The notes beneath the pieces are model-generated. The model saw only the letters and a program-made list of their open reading frames with translations, did no database searches and had not been told where the DNA came from. Below, piece after piece: positions 31,883 through 43,086 of a stretch of 64,000 nucleotides of DNA. Made by a program: the position numbers and the translations under genes. This DNA is from Thermoplasmata archaeon (GTDB taxonomy: Archaea; Thermoplasmatota; Thermoplasmata; Sysuiplasmatales; Sysuiplasmataceae). The stretch is taken from NCBI GenBank assembly GCA_021806165.1, contig JAJZXY010000003.1, positions 79,783 to 143,782 of the forward strand, written 5' to 3'. Numbering within the stretch: position 1 is the first letter of the stretch; each line of letters opens with the position of its first letter.

Positions 31883-32707
31883 CTATGGAACTATGCCGGT
31901 TCCAAAATCGAACATTGTCCAGTCCTCTTCGGTCACATATCCCAGCTTCCTGTAGATATGCACGGCCGGCAAATTCCCTGTTCTCACATAGAGCAGACAG
32001 CGCTCGGCTTCTAGGAGAACGCGCCCGGTGGCCGCCGAGGTGACAGATGTGGCATACCCCCGTCCCCTGTGATCCCTGTCGGTGATGACGCTGCCCACCA
32101 TGCCGAATGAACTGTTTAGCAGGAAGGCGACTGCAACAGCAACAAGTTTATTCCCCGATCGCAATCCGAATACACTTTCCTCCGCCAGCATCTGACTGTA
32201 CGAAGCAACGCTCTTCTGCGCGGCCCGGGAAGCAAATTCCGATGACAGGAACAGCTGAAGAAGCTCCGCCGCATCTTCCGGGACGAGCCTAGTAACCCCA
32301 GTGGACCGGCCGAGAGTCGCATCAGACCGTGTGACAGACATCAGGTGTTCCCTGTAGGATGGTGCGGACGGGAAAGCACTCTCCACAACACCCTGGAGAT
32401 GGGACTGGACCATCAGCAGCTTCTTCCCGGAAGGTATGAAATCAAGCAGCATTGAGGCGCAGCCCTCCTCTCCAGCGAGACGCAGGACAGGCAGCCTGTC
32501 ATCCATGTACTGGTGCAGGTAAGCTCTGACAATCCCTCCGTCCCTGACCACGTGGAGGCTGCACCTGTCCGGGAATCTGACGAGGTCGGCTGAAGCGATA
32601 TGATCGGCAGATCCGACCGCCGGCAGCTGTGGTGCGACTGCGACAAAATTCTCCCTGCCCACATGCTCCACCGTTGCCGTCATCGGCGTGGAATAGTCAT
32701 GCCTCAT
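31883..32707 (-). CDS. GNAT-family acetyltransferase
   Basis: The 274-residue protein has a C-terminal GNAT fold: DHRGRGYATSVTSA (acetyl-CoA loop, about residue 210) and NLPAVHIYRKLGY. The N-terminal half is a second, weaker GNAT-like region. It may be a predicted acetyltransferase of the FR47-like group. The substrate is unknown. The start is ATG 32707; ATG eight codons later is also possible. It is divergent from the DnaA-like gene, with about 260 bases between. Confidence 0.8.
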   Translation of the reverse strand: MRHDYSTPMTATVEHVGRENFVAVAPQLPAVGSADHIASADLVRFPDRCSLHVVRDGGIVRAYLHQYMDDRLPVLRLAGEEGCASMLLDFIPSGKKLLMVQSHLQGVVESAFPSAPSYREHLMSVTRSDATLGRSTGVTRLVPEDAAELLQLFLSSEFASRAAQKSVASYSQMLAEESVFGLRSGNKLVAVAVAFLLNSSFGMVGSVITDRDHRGRGYATSVTSAATGRVLLEAERCLLYVRTGNLPAVHIYRKLGYVTEEDWTMFDFGTGIVP

Positions 32708-32938
32708 TTAAACAGCTGCTGTACTGTCACGGCACAGCGCCAAGAGCGCCCCGGATGAGAACTCCGGAAGCCGTAATGGCCGAACAGGCAAACCATGCCG
32801 ACTGCTGCCACAAATATGAGGCGCCGGCCGTTCCGCCATGCCTGCACCCGGGGGATGCCACATAGTGCTGGCACCAGCCGCACTGTGCGCAGCAGTATGC
32901 CGCTAAATTATCAACTGTCAAAATCAAAGAGGTGTGAT

Positions 32939-32949
32939 TTTTAATATCG
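32939..32949 (+). promoter_or_regulatory. TATA box of the DnaA-like gene
   Basis: TTTTTAATAT lies about 25-30 bases upstream of ATG 32972, consistent with a leaderless transcript. Confidence 0.5.
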
Positions 32950-32971
32950 CTTTCGTTGAACTCTCGATTCA

Positions 32972-35068
32972 ATGATATCCGAAGGGGAGCCTCCCAGGAA
33001 CAGACAAATCAGACTTCTCACTGGCGGATCCAAGGTCATGAAGGAGCTCTCCAGGGAGATGAAGGAGGCAGGCGGCTCCGCAATAATCGTCCTGGAGCAT
33101 GAGTCGAAGGGGAGGGCATTCCGTGGTTACATATCATTCAAGAACGGCATGATTGTAGAGGCACTCTACAAGGAGAGTGCCAGAAATGGAGCCTCCAGTT
33201 CCAAGAGCGGGAAGGAGGCCCTGATGAGGGTATGGAAGGAGGCGCTTGACCCGGAAGTAAAGGTCAAGGTCTACGACGTTGCCCCCGCGGATGGCCGTGA
33301 ATCGGTTTCAAAGAGCAGGGATGTAATGGCTGCAGGCGCATCGGTAAGGAAGGTCAAGAAGATCAGGAGCAAGCCACAGGAGGACACAACCCTGGTACAG
33401 GTCAGGAGCTGGAAGGAGGAGGGTTACAACACAGGGGATCTTGAGCAGAAGATCGAGGCGGGGGATGCCCAGAGCTTCAGGCTCTATATGGAATATGACG
33501 CAAAAATCAAGAGACTCAAGAATCTGGAAAGCGCGCTTGAGGGGTTGAAAGGCGCAGGCTATGACGCGGACTACAGCAGGCTTGCGAAGATAGTCAGGGA
33601 GCCGCAGCGCGTGTCTGAGCTGGAACTTGGCATAGCTCTTCTCAGGAAGAAGACCGAAAGCAGGAAGGAGCGTGGTGGAAGGCGCCGTGAGGAACTGCAG
33701 GAACTTCCAAGCGACTACGATGAGGTTTACAGCGTGGTCTTCGGGGCTGAGAAGACAAGGCCGGCCGACGGCAGATGCCCGAACTGCGGAGCAAAGGTCA
33801 ATTCGGCATTCTGCGACATATGCGGCCATTCTGTCCTCCATGACACCTCTGCAGGCTCCGGCCTGAGTCCGGGCCTGAGCTTCAACAATTTCATTGTGGG
33901 TCCGAGCAACAAGTTTGCATATGCAGCGTGTGTGTCGATAGCCAACGCCAGTCCGGACCAGTACAACCCGCTGTTCCTGTATTCCCAGACAGGGCTGGGC
34001 AAGACTCACCTCCTGAATGCAATAGGAAACCATGTCAGGATGGAAAGAAAGGACGCCTCCGTTCTGTTTCTCGGCGCCGACAGGTTTGTGGACGAGCTCT
34101 ACTCAAAGAGGGAGAACATTGAAAGTTATCTCTCCTCCCTCAGGAAGCTCGACATGCTGCTGCTGGACGACATACAGTTCATGGCAGGGAAGGAAGAGGC
34201 GCAGGGTCACCTGCTGGGGCTGATAGTATCAATGCTTCGAAATGGGAAGAATATAATCATCGCGGGTGACAGGCAGCCGAAGGACATCCAGGGGCTTGAA
34301 AGCCAGCTCGCTTCAAGGCTTGAGTCGGGACTGCTGGTTGATATGCGCCAGCCTGACCTTGAGATGAGGACAAAGATCCTCGAGATGAAGATCAGGGAGG
34401 AGGGATACCAGATGCCTCAGGCGGTCATAAAGTACATAGCTGAAACCGTCGAGGACAACATAAGGGAGCTTACAGGTTCACTCAACAGGGTCGTGGCCTA
34501 CAGTACCCTTATGAAGATTGCACCCACGGTCGAGACTGCAAAGAGGATACTGAGGTCAAGCCCGCAGGAGCAGAGGAAGGATAAGAGTGGAAGGATAGAG
34601 CTCAGGCCGGGGCACGGGTACATCATAGAGGAGGACAGGGCCAGCCTCTGCCACATGCTTGTACAGGAGAAGCTCCAGGAGAACTGGACTGCGCTTGACA
34701 TCTCGAGGGTCAACCCCACGAGACTTCGGACAAAGTTCCCGGGGCTGGACAGGGCGAGGGTAGTGTGGCTGACAGACAGGGAGAGCGACAAGGAAATCAC
34801 ACTCCAGCCTTCCCTCGAGAAGATTGAATATGAGATAAAGGGGTTCATGGAATCAGCTTCCAGGGGGAACGGCAGCGCGATCGTGAACATAGACGATCTG
34901 CAGTATGTCATCAGCAACACCAACTTCGAGGGGACGGTAAGGCTGCTCCGCAGAATGGCGGATGAGATGTCGGAGCGCAATTCTGTCCTGATAATCTCGG
35001 TGGGCAAGGAGACGCTGGCCAAGCAGGAGATTGCAATACTCGAGAGGGAGCTTGAACTGATTCAGTGA
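32972..35068 (+). CDS. DnaA-like AAA+ ATPase fused to a zinc ribbon and DUF835
   Basis: The 698-residue protein has an N-terminal alpha/beta region (about 1-100), a helical segment (about 150-235), a zinc ribbon (CPNCG, CDICG, about 268-285), and an AAA+ module strikingly like bacterial DnaA domain III. That module shows NFIVGPSNKFA, Walker A TGLGKTH (340), Walker B LLLDDIQF (396), sensor-1 AGDRQPKDI, arginine-finger box SRLESGL, and sensor-2 NIRELTGSLNRVVAY. The C-terminal 150 residues match DUF835 (VVWLTDRE, NIDDLQYVIS). DnaA domain IV, the DNA-binding helix-turn-helix, is absent. So it is unlikely to be a bacterial-style initiator and may be a signalling or Hda/DnaC-like remodelling ATPase. 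The ATG at 32972 is about 28 bases after TATA-like TTTTTAATAT. Confidence 0.85.
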   Translation: MISEGEPPRNRQIRLLTGGSKVMKELSREMKEAGGSAIIVLEHESKGRAFRGYISFKNGMIVEALYKESARNGASSSKSGKEALMRVWKEALDPEVKVKVYDVAPADGRESVSKSRDVMAAGASVRKVKKIRSKPQEDTTLVQVRSWKEEGYNTGDLEQKIEAGDAQSFRLYMEYDAKIKRLKNLESALEGLKGAGYDADYSRLAKIVREPQRVSELELGIALLRKKTESRKERGGRRREELQELPSDYDEVYSVVFGAEKTRPADGRCPNCGAKVNSAFCDICGHSVLHDTSAGSGLSPGLSFNNFIVGPSNKFAYAACVSIANASPDQYNPLFLYSQTGLGKTHLLNAIGNHVRMERKDASVLFLGADRFVDELYSKRENIESYLSSLRKLDMLLLDDIQFMAGKEEAQGHLLGLIVSMLRNGKNIIIAGDRQPKDIQGLESQLASRLESGLLVDMRQPDLEMRTKILEMKIREEGYQMPQAVIKYIAETVEDNIRELTGSLNRVVAYSTLMKIAPTVETAKRILRSSPQEQRKDKSGRIELRPGHGYIIEEDRASLCHMLVQEKLQENWTALDISRVNPTRLRTKFPGLDRARVVWLTDRESDKEITLQPSLEKIEYEIKGFMESASRGNGSAIVNIDDLQYVISNTNFEGTVRLLRRMADEMSERNSVLIISVGKETLAKQEIAILERELELIQ

Positions 35069-35070
35069 AA

Positions 35071-35159
35071 TGGCGCCGTTGGACGGATTTGAACCGTCGA
35101 CCTTATGGTAACTGCGCATGGTTAACAGCCACACGCTCTACCTGCTGAGCTACAACGGC
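35071..35159 (-). tRNA. tRNA-Asn (anticodon GTT) with 13-base intron
   Basis: Minus strand. The acceptor GCCGTTG pairs with CAACGGC, with discriminator G and an encoded CCA (35073-35071). The D stem is GCTC/GAGC and the T arm GACGG-TTCAAAT-CCGTC. The anticodon stem TGTGG/CCATA encloses 20 bases instead of 7. Removing 13 bases at 35122-35110 (between positions 37 and 38) leaves CTGTTAA with anticodon GTT. The intron boundaries sit in two 3-base bulges (TAA and TTA) around a 4-bp helix CTGT/GCAG, a bulge-helix-bulge motif for the splicing endonuclease. The gene follows the DnaA-like stop by 2 bases, convergent. Confidence 0.92.
35110..35122 (-). other. tRNA-Asn intron
   Basis: The 13-base insertion lies at canonical position 37/38, flanked by a bulge-helix-bulge structure. 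Confidence 0.85.
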
Positions 35160-35225
35160 ACGGATTTTTTTATCAATGGCTTGAGGTTATTAAAACTTTG
35201 TAAACTCACTGCTAAGAAGCGCCGT

Positions 35226-35540
35226 TCATTCACCTATGGCTGTCTTGAGTTCGTTCACCGTGTTGCTCATCTCCATAAGCACACCCTTGAGGTGCTCCAG
35301 GAACGGTTTGATTTCCTCGGTGGTGACAGCTCCGTTGGGTGAAGGGACTATGAGACCCTCCTGTTCGAGTATCCTCAGCGAGTATCGCACCTTATGCTGC
35401 GGATAACTGAGCAATTCAGACAGTTTCAGGATGCCAATAGGCTGGCTCCCGATAATCGCCTTGAGGACAGCCACATGCCTCTTCAACAGGTCGATCTCAA
35501 CTTCCATCTTGCTGGTGAGAGAATTCTTCTCAGGATTCAT
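35226..35540 (-). CDS. Winged helix-turn-helix transcriptional regulator
   Basis: The product of about 104 residues has a winged-helix core (LKLSELLSYPQHKVRYSLRILEQEGLI, given in parts: KLSELL, HKVRYSLRIL, QEGLI) and a C-terminal helix likely used for dimerisation. It resembles small archaeal wHTH regulators of unclear targets. I take ATG 35540 rather than the TTG one codon earlier. A 16-base palindrome lies 41 bases upstream at 35581-35596, fitting autoregulation. Confidence 0.7.
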   Translation of the reverse strand: MNPEKNSLTSKMEVEIDLLKRHVAVLKAIIGSQPIGILKLSELLSYPQHKVRYSLRILEQEGLIVPSPNGAVTTEEIKPFLEHLKGVLMEMSNTVNELKTAIGE

Positions 35541-35580
35541 CAAATATCAAATCCCCGCCACACTATGTGACGTGTAAATT

Positions 35581-35596
35581 AGTATCTTGTGATACT
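35581..35596. promoter_or_regulatory. Palindrome AGTATC-TTGT-GATACT, possible operator
   Basis: Perfect 6-bp arms with a 4-base spacer lie between the divergent wHTH and DtxR-like genes, in the promoter zone of the wHTH gene. Confidence 0.5.
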
Positions 35597-35692
35597 TTTT
35601 AAAGCTAGCCACCAGCGATCTGACAGGTGCGCCCGGCTCCCTGGCAGGGCCGCGGACAGGCTGCGCAATTATTAAATAATGCCTCTAACTCT

Positions 35693-35709
35693 ATTAGGTA
35701 TTACCTAAT
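35693..35709. promoter_or_regulatory. DtxR/MntR-type operator overlapping the regulator's start
   Basis: A perfect inverted repeat ATTAGGTA-T-TACCTAAT covers the start codon (ATG 35708). TTAGGT/ACCTAA half-sites are those of DtxR/IdeR/SirR-family boxes. A TATA-like ATTATTAAATAAT at 35668-35680 precedes it by the expected distance. Confidence 0.75.
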
Positions 35710-36148
35710 GAAACAAGTCAGAGCCAAAAAAGCAAAAATGCGTGTTACGAAGAAGGAAAGGGACTGCCTGATTAAGGTGAAAGAGAATGGCGACGGATCC
35801 TTCCCCGTCAGGCTTTGTGAGGTTGCGAAACTCATGGGCGTGCGCCCGCCGTCGGTGCTGGAGCTTGTGGAGAGGCTGCAGGGAAAGGGGCTTCTGAAGT
35901 CTAGGAGCGGCATGATCAGGCTTACCGCCCAGGGACAGCGGGAATATGAAAGGATAATGCTCAACCACAGGGTTTTTGAAAGCCTGTACGTCCAGAGCGG
36001 AATCTCCGCCGACGACGCGTGCAGGGAGATCGAGGCATTCGATTACTTCCTTGACAACAGCAATGCCGAGGCTATCCTGAAGAAGATTGGCAACCCGTCG
36101 GTATGCCCGCACGGCAAACCGATCAGGTCCAGAGCCGGGGGCGGCTGA
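35708..36148 (+). CDS. DtxR/MntR-family metal-dependent repressor
   Basis: The 146-residue protein has an N-terminal winged helix (CEVAKLMGVRPPSVLELVERLQGKGL, seen as VAKLMGV, PPSVLELVERL and KGLL). A dimerisation/metal domain follows with ERIMLNHRVFESLYV, where DtxR proteins place metal ligands (E-x-x-H-R-x-x-E). C-terminal CPHGKPI is typical of the family. It is short, lacking the SH3-like third domain, so closer to MntR/SirR. It binds Mn2+ or Fe2+ and represses metal uptake. Start ATG 35708 lies inside its own operator. The next gene, a permease, overlaps by 62 bases if its ATG at 36087 is used. Confidence 0.85.
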   Translation: MKQVRAKKAKMRVTKKERDCLIKVKENGDGSFPVRLCEVAKLMGVRPPSVLELVERLQGKGLLKSRSGMIRLTAQGQREYERIMLNHRVFESLYVQSGISADDACREIEAFDYFLDNSNAEAILKKIGNPSVCPHGKPIRSRAGGG

Positions 36149-37133
36149 GCTGGCAGGCATAAATCTCTGGGCGCCGGTGGATCTGGGACTGGCGTATATA
36201 CTGCTGGTGTCATTCCTGCTCGGAGTGGTCCACGGCATTACGCCTGATGAGCACACCTGGCCGATCACCTTTGCATATTCCGTGGGTTCATACAGCTCAA
36301 AGGGAGGTGCGAAAGCGGGCCTCCTCTTCTCACTTGGCTTCACGCTGCAGCGCTCTGCGCTTGCTGAGCTCGCCTACTTCGCCCTTGTGGGCATATTCAC
36401 AACTACGTTCGCGTTTGGCGTCTCATATCTGGTCGTCGGTATCGCGATGGCTGCTGCCGGCCTCTACTACCAGAGGAGAAACCATTACTTCCACTGGCAT
36501 TACCTGGAGGAGAAACTCGGCACCCTTTTCCACGTACATCACCATGGGAGCGAGCAGCAGAAGGAGGAGTTTGAGCACAGGGCAAATCCTTCAGAAAGCA
36601 TGGACGGCCTTGCTGAAATGGGACCTGTTCCCGGAAGGCTGGCGCTTATTCATGGAATCATTGCCGGATTCGGCTTCGGTGCATTTGCACTCATAATGTA
36701 TACTGTCCTGGTCCCGTCCATGCCAAGCCCATGGATCGCCTTCCTGCCCGGACTGCTGTTTGGCCTGGGGACGATGGTAATGCAGATAATCTTCGGGGCG
36801 TTCTTCGGCAAAGCAGTCGGGGGAAGGGGAAGGTTAAGCAAGGAGGGGGTGGCTTACGTGTCCAGGAGAATATCAACCTCCGTCCTCTCCTACGGCGGGC
36901 TTGCGTTCGTAATTGGGGGGGCGGCGGTGCTGGCCTTCCCTTCACTGATGGATGTGGGAATAGCTACAGGCCTGAAGGTGCACAATCTCAGCACCCTGGA
37001 CATAGGCTTCTTCATGGTGGTCATAAGTGTGGGCGTCATTGGCATACTTGCATACCTGTTTTCAGTCAGGAAGGCAAGGGAGCTCGGCTACGTTGAGAGG
37101 GATGCTTCACCGGAAGCGGCGAAGCAGGGCTGA
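36087..37133 (+). CDS. Polytopic metal permease, NiCoT-like HxxxxDEH motif
   Basis: The 348-residue membrane protein has about eight helices. The first carries VVHGITPDEHTWP, close to the HX4DH metal motif of Ni/Co transporters (NicO/NiCoT/RcnA-like). A cytoplasmic or extracellular loop near residues 130-155 is His-rich (HYFHWHY, HVHHHG). It probably moves Ni2+, Co2+ or Mn2+ across the membrane under control of the DtxR-like repressor encoded just upstream. The frame opens at ATG 36087, inside the regulator; GTG 36177 is a plausible shorter start. Substrate and direction are not determined by sequence. Confidence 0.75.
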   Translation: MATRRYARTANRSGPEPGAAELAGINLWAPVDLGLAYILLVSFLLGVVHGITPDEHTWPITFAYSVGSYSSKGGAKAGLLFSLGFTLQRSALAELAYFALVGIFTTTFAFGVSYLVVGIAMAAAGLYYQRRNHYFHWHYLEEKLGTLFHVHHHGSEQQKEEFEHRANPSESMDGLAEMGPVPGRLALIHGIIAGFGFGAFALIMYTVLVPSMPSPWIAFLPGLLFGLGTMVMQIIFGAFFGKAVGGRGRLSKEGVAYVSRRISTSVLSYGGLAFVIGGAAVLAFPSLMDVGIATGLKVHNLSTLDIGFFMVVISVGVIGILAYLFSVRKARELGYVERDASPEAAKQG

Positions 37134-37145
37134 GAGACTGTTTGC

Positions 37146-38147
37146 TCATACAGCTCCATGGCTTTCTCTTTCGGAGGCAGCGTCAAAGGCGAGTTCGATT
37201 GCACCTATGTCAACGACCCTCTCAGGCATTCTGGATACAAGTATCCGGACCTTCTCATTTGGGCCCCGCGCGAGTTCCTTCCTTGTGTAGAATTCCACAC
37301 GCTTTCTGAGATACTCCCCCTCCCGTGCCATTCCACCTCCAAGGACAATGGTTGAGAAGCTCATGAGCATGGTGGCACCGGCCAGTGCAAAGCCGAGGTA
37401 CCGGCAGGCGCTCTCGACTATCTCTGATGACAGCATGTCTCCCTTCCGGGCCTCTTCAAAGACCATCGCACTGTTTACCGTCTCCCCATTCGCCCCTGCG
37501 CGGTCAATGAGTGAGCTTGTCTCCCTCCTCATCCTCTCGCTTGCGATCCTGGCTATGGACAGGCCCGAGGATAATGTTTCGAGGCAGCCTCTCTTACCGC
37601 AGCCGCATGATGGCCCGTTTTCCGCAACGGTCGTATGCCCGATCTCGCCTGCAACCTTGCTGCTTCCCTCGTAGACACGTCCACCTATCACGAGCCCTGC
37701 GCCTATCCCTGTGCTTATCGTCACGTAGAGCAGGTCGCCCTGACCATGCCCTCCGTGCCTGTATTCACCCAGGGCCCCCACGTTGGCATCATTCATGATG
37801 CTTGCAGGAATTGACAGCGCGTCAGAGAGCATCCCAGCCAGAGGGATGTCGTCCCAGCCTGGTATGTTAGTCCCGTAGATCACCTTCCCTTCTGTAAAGC
37901 TTACAGGACCCGCGAAGGCCACACCGATTCCAACGCAGTCGCTTCTGCTGAGACCCTTCCTCCCAAGCATGGAGGAAATCATGGCGCTCACTTCCGAAAC
38001 CAGACTCTCCGGCTTCCTCATCCTGCGGGTAGAGTCCACAACCCTTTCTTCGATTACACCGCGGCTGAAAGCGAGAGCGAGAGAGACTTTCGTCGCGCCG
38101 ATATCACAGCCCAGAGCGAATTTCCTGCCTGACGCCGTCTGCAACAC
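37146..38147 (-). CDS. ROK-family sugar kinase (glucokinase-like)
   Basis: The 333-residue ROK protein has the N-terminal phosphate loop GCDIGATKVSLAL, catalytic Asp region MNDANVGALGE, and the zinc-binding CGCGKRGCLE. No N-terminal helix-turn-helix is present, so it is a kinase rather than a ROK repressor. It likely phosphorylates glucose or a related hexose with ATP or ADP. The start is GTG 38147, preceded by CCAGG. It is convergent with the permease, with a 12-base gap. Confidence 0.88.
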   Translation of the reverse strand: MLQTASGRKFALGCDIGATKVSLALAFSRGVIEERVVDSTRRMRKPESLVSEVSAMISSMLGRKGLSRSDCVGIGVAFAGPVSFTEGKVIYGTNIPGWDDIPLAGMLSDALSIPASIMNDANVGALGEYRHGGHGQGDLLYVTISTGIGAGLVIGGRVYEGSSKVAGEIGHTTVAENGPSCGCGKRGCLETLSSGLSIARIASERMRRETSSLIDRAGANGETVNSAMVFEEARKGDMLSSEIVESACRYLGFALAGATMLMSFSTIVLGGGMAREGEYLRKRVEFYTRKELARGPNEKVRILVSRMPERVVDIGAIELAFDAASERESHGAV

Positions 38148-38274
38148 CCTGGAGAGTGAAGGTGATGCAGGTCTCTTCTACTTTTTCAGGATACTGGCGC
38201 ATCTGGGAGCAGGATAGAGAAGTTATTTTAGTTGAGTCGCAATTGTTTCCTTTCCCGTAAACAGGGGAGTAAGG

Positions 38275-38517
38275 ATGAAACTCTCGGCACTTGACATTGA
38301 TCTGCTGACCGTGATCTCAAAACGTGGCATTGCAGGCATCACCAAGGAGGAACTGATCGCAGAAGTCGGCAAGACCGTCAAGGGAATTGCCTACGCTGAT
38401 CTCTGGAGACATGTCACTGCACTGGCCAATGGTGGCATGGTAGATGTGGAAATGAGCGGCCCTGATGATTTTACAGTCTACATAACCGATTTGGGAAAAG
38501 AGAAGTTCGGTAAGTGA
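38275..38517 (+). CDS. Small winged-helix protein
   Basis: The 80-residue product has a predicted winged-helix fold: helices around LDIDLLTVISKRG and ITKEELIAEVG, recognition helix YADLWRHVTALANGG, and a beta-wing with FTVYITDLG. It is a likely DNA-binding regulator of unknown target. The ATG is preceded by GGGGAGTAAGG. It lies between the ROK kinase gene (divergent) and the 3' end of the 23S rRNA gene. Confidence 0.65.
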   Translation: MKLSALDIDLLTVISKRGIAGITKEELIAEVGKTVKGIAYADLWRHVTALANGGMVDVEMSGPDDFTVYITDLGKEKFGK

Positions 38518-38550
38518 AGCTGGCTGAAGCTGAAACAACGTTCTTCATGT

Positions 38551-38558
38551 TAAAAAAA
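38551..38558 (-). terminator. Oligo-T terminator after the 23S rRNA
   Basis: A run of seven T on the minus strand lies directly beyond the 23S processing stem, as in archaeal termination. Confidence 0.55.
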
Positions 38559-38566
38559 CAGTTTGT

Positions 38567-38579
38567 CACATGCATTCTG
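38567..38579 (-). other. 3' strand of the 23S processing stem
   Basis: CAGAATGCATGTG on the minus strand can pair over 13 bases, with one G-U pair, with CATATGCATTCTG at 41569-41557. It closes the whole 23S precursor. Confidence 0.7.
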
Positions 38580-38617
38580 TGTAACGGCAAGCCGTTGCTG
38601 CAAAACTTCTAGCACTG

Positions 38618-41537
<2,920 letters not shown>

Positions 41538-41856
41538 TATCGGCTCTGCACACGTCCAGAATGCATATGACTGGCATCACCGACCTCCCCCCTGCCTTCC
41601 ACAGGGATGGGGGTCTCACCACTTCCTCGGCGATATTGCTCGACGAGTGCACGTACCGCTTAATACGTCCATTCTAGTATTAAACTCTTCATCAGGGGGA
41701 GCAGCCAAGGGGGCAACCGGAGGGTTGCCGGACCTTGATTTTCTCACTTCCCTTTCTGAGGGCTTAAGGGCACAGCATCTGCCCTTTCTTATACCTTTCG
41801 GATGAACTGCAGCAGCAGTTTTGCGAAAGGCTGTGCGGAATTTCGTCCTGTGGGTG
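41538..41856 (-). promoter_or_regulatory. 23S rRNA leader and promoter
   Basis: TATA-like AGTTTAATAC lies at 41677-41686 on the minus strand, about 140 bases before the mature 5' end. The leader contains the processing stem. Further upstream, GGCAACCCTCCGGTTGCC forms a hairpin around 41712-41732. No gene is seen here. Confidence 0.6.
41557..41569 (-). other. 5' strand of the 23S processing stem
   Basis: CATATGCATTCTG on the minus strand pairs with the trailer at 38567-38579. In archaea such stems carry the bulge-helix-bulge cleaved by the splicing endonuclease. I did not resolve the bulges. Confidence 0.7.
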
Positions 41857-42897
41857 TCAGATGTGCTTCCTGTGGCCCACGATGATGACGTAGTCGTCCA
41901 TGTCAAGGGGAGTGTTGCCGTCAAAGTCCACTATGAATTTTCCTTTTCTGCATACAGCGACTGCCCTCTCCTTCCTGGACCGCATCAAAACCCCCACTGT
42001 TGTGGCTTCCAACGCAGTTATCCCATCAAGCCTCAGGCCATCCGAGCCTCCCATCAGATGTATCAGGAAACCGAGACCTTTGGAGTCCACCACCGCATCC
42101 GCAAGCATATCTCCCTGCAGCTTTGAAACGGGAATAACATGGTCTATCCTGGCAGAGGACATTATTGGAAAGTCTTCAAATTTCTGGCACGCGGAAATGA
42201 CAACGATCTCGGGGTTGAGTTCCTTGGCCTTAAGCGCGATCATGACTGAAAGCTCATCAGGCTGAGAGGAGACAACAAGAGAATCGGCACCGGTGATTCC
42301 AGCTTTCTTCAGTACTTCTGACTGGAGCGGATTACCCGCAACAAGGTTGATGCCACGAGTCTTCATAATCGCCGGGTCCACGCTTTCATCTACAAGGACT
42401 ATCTCTATGTCATGCCTGGCCAGCCTGTCAATGAGTTCGTCGGTACTCTCGCCATATCCGGCTACTATGACATGTCTTTTCAACTTGTACCTGTGAAGCC
42501 CCCTTAGTTGTAAAAACCTTTTGTTGGTTATATACGAACCAAGCTCTGTCAGCACCGCCGCGAATATGCCGATACCGAATATCACCACGTAGAAGAAGAC
42601 AAGACGCGACCAGAAATTCGTCGGGTAGATGTCGCCGTAGCCTACTGTGGTGAGAGTCACGACAACCCAGTAGAGAGATGAAAAGAGGCTGTTCTTCGCG
42701 CCGCTTGGAAGGATGGGTTCGGTAAAGTAGAAGAGAAATGTGCCTGACAAAACTACGGTCACGGCCAGCCCCGCAAGACCAAGTGCCTTCAGTGCCCCCA
42801 CGAACCGTCTTATCCTCCTTTTGAATGCGAGGAAGAAATATATCATAAGGGAAGCACCGCCGCCGAAATGTTTTGTCCAGGCAAGCACCGGCTGCAC
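41857..42897 (-). CDS. Two-helix potassium channel with RCK/TrkA-N domain
   Basis: The 346-residue MthK-like protein has a membrane helix, a pore loop with selectivity filter TTVGYGD (residues 83-89), and a second helix. An RCK domain follows (HVIVAGYGE, then VLVDE and GNP) with a C-terminal TrkA-C-like lobe ending VIIVGHRKH. It forms a tetrameric K+ channel gated by ligand binding to the RCK ring. The long N-terminus suggests ATG 42846 (MIYFFLAF) as an alternative start. Strand and position are next to the 23S leader. Confidence 0.92.
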   Translation of the reverse strand: MQPVLAWTKHFGGGASLMIYFFLAFKRRIRRFVGALKALGLAGLAVTVVLSGTFLFYFTEPILPSGAKNSLFSSLYWVVVTLTTVGYGDIYPTNFWSRLVFFYVVIFGIGIFAAVLTELGSYITNKRFLQLRGLHRYKLKRHVIVAGYGESTDELIDRLARHDIEIVLVDESVDPAIMKTRGINLVAGNPLQSEVLKKAGITGADSLVVSSQPDELSVMIALKAKELNPEIVVISACQKFEDFPIMSSARIDHVIPVSKLQGDMLADAVVDSKGLGFLIHLMGGSDGLRLDGITALEATTVGVLMRSRKERAVAVCRKGKFIVDFDGNTPLDMDDYVIIVGHRKHI

Positions 42898-43086
42898 TTC
42901 CAGGAGAGTGGGCCGCCTGAGGACGAGCGCTTCACCATACTGAACACTGAATGGTTTTCACGATAAAAATCTACCCGGAGGGCAATGATAGGAAATGCAG
43001 GGATGCGACGAAACATATTATAAGAGTGAAAGCCATATCATGCCGACAGTTGTCTGACAACAGTCAATTCAAAGGGATGGGAAAAA

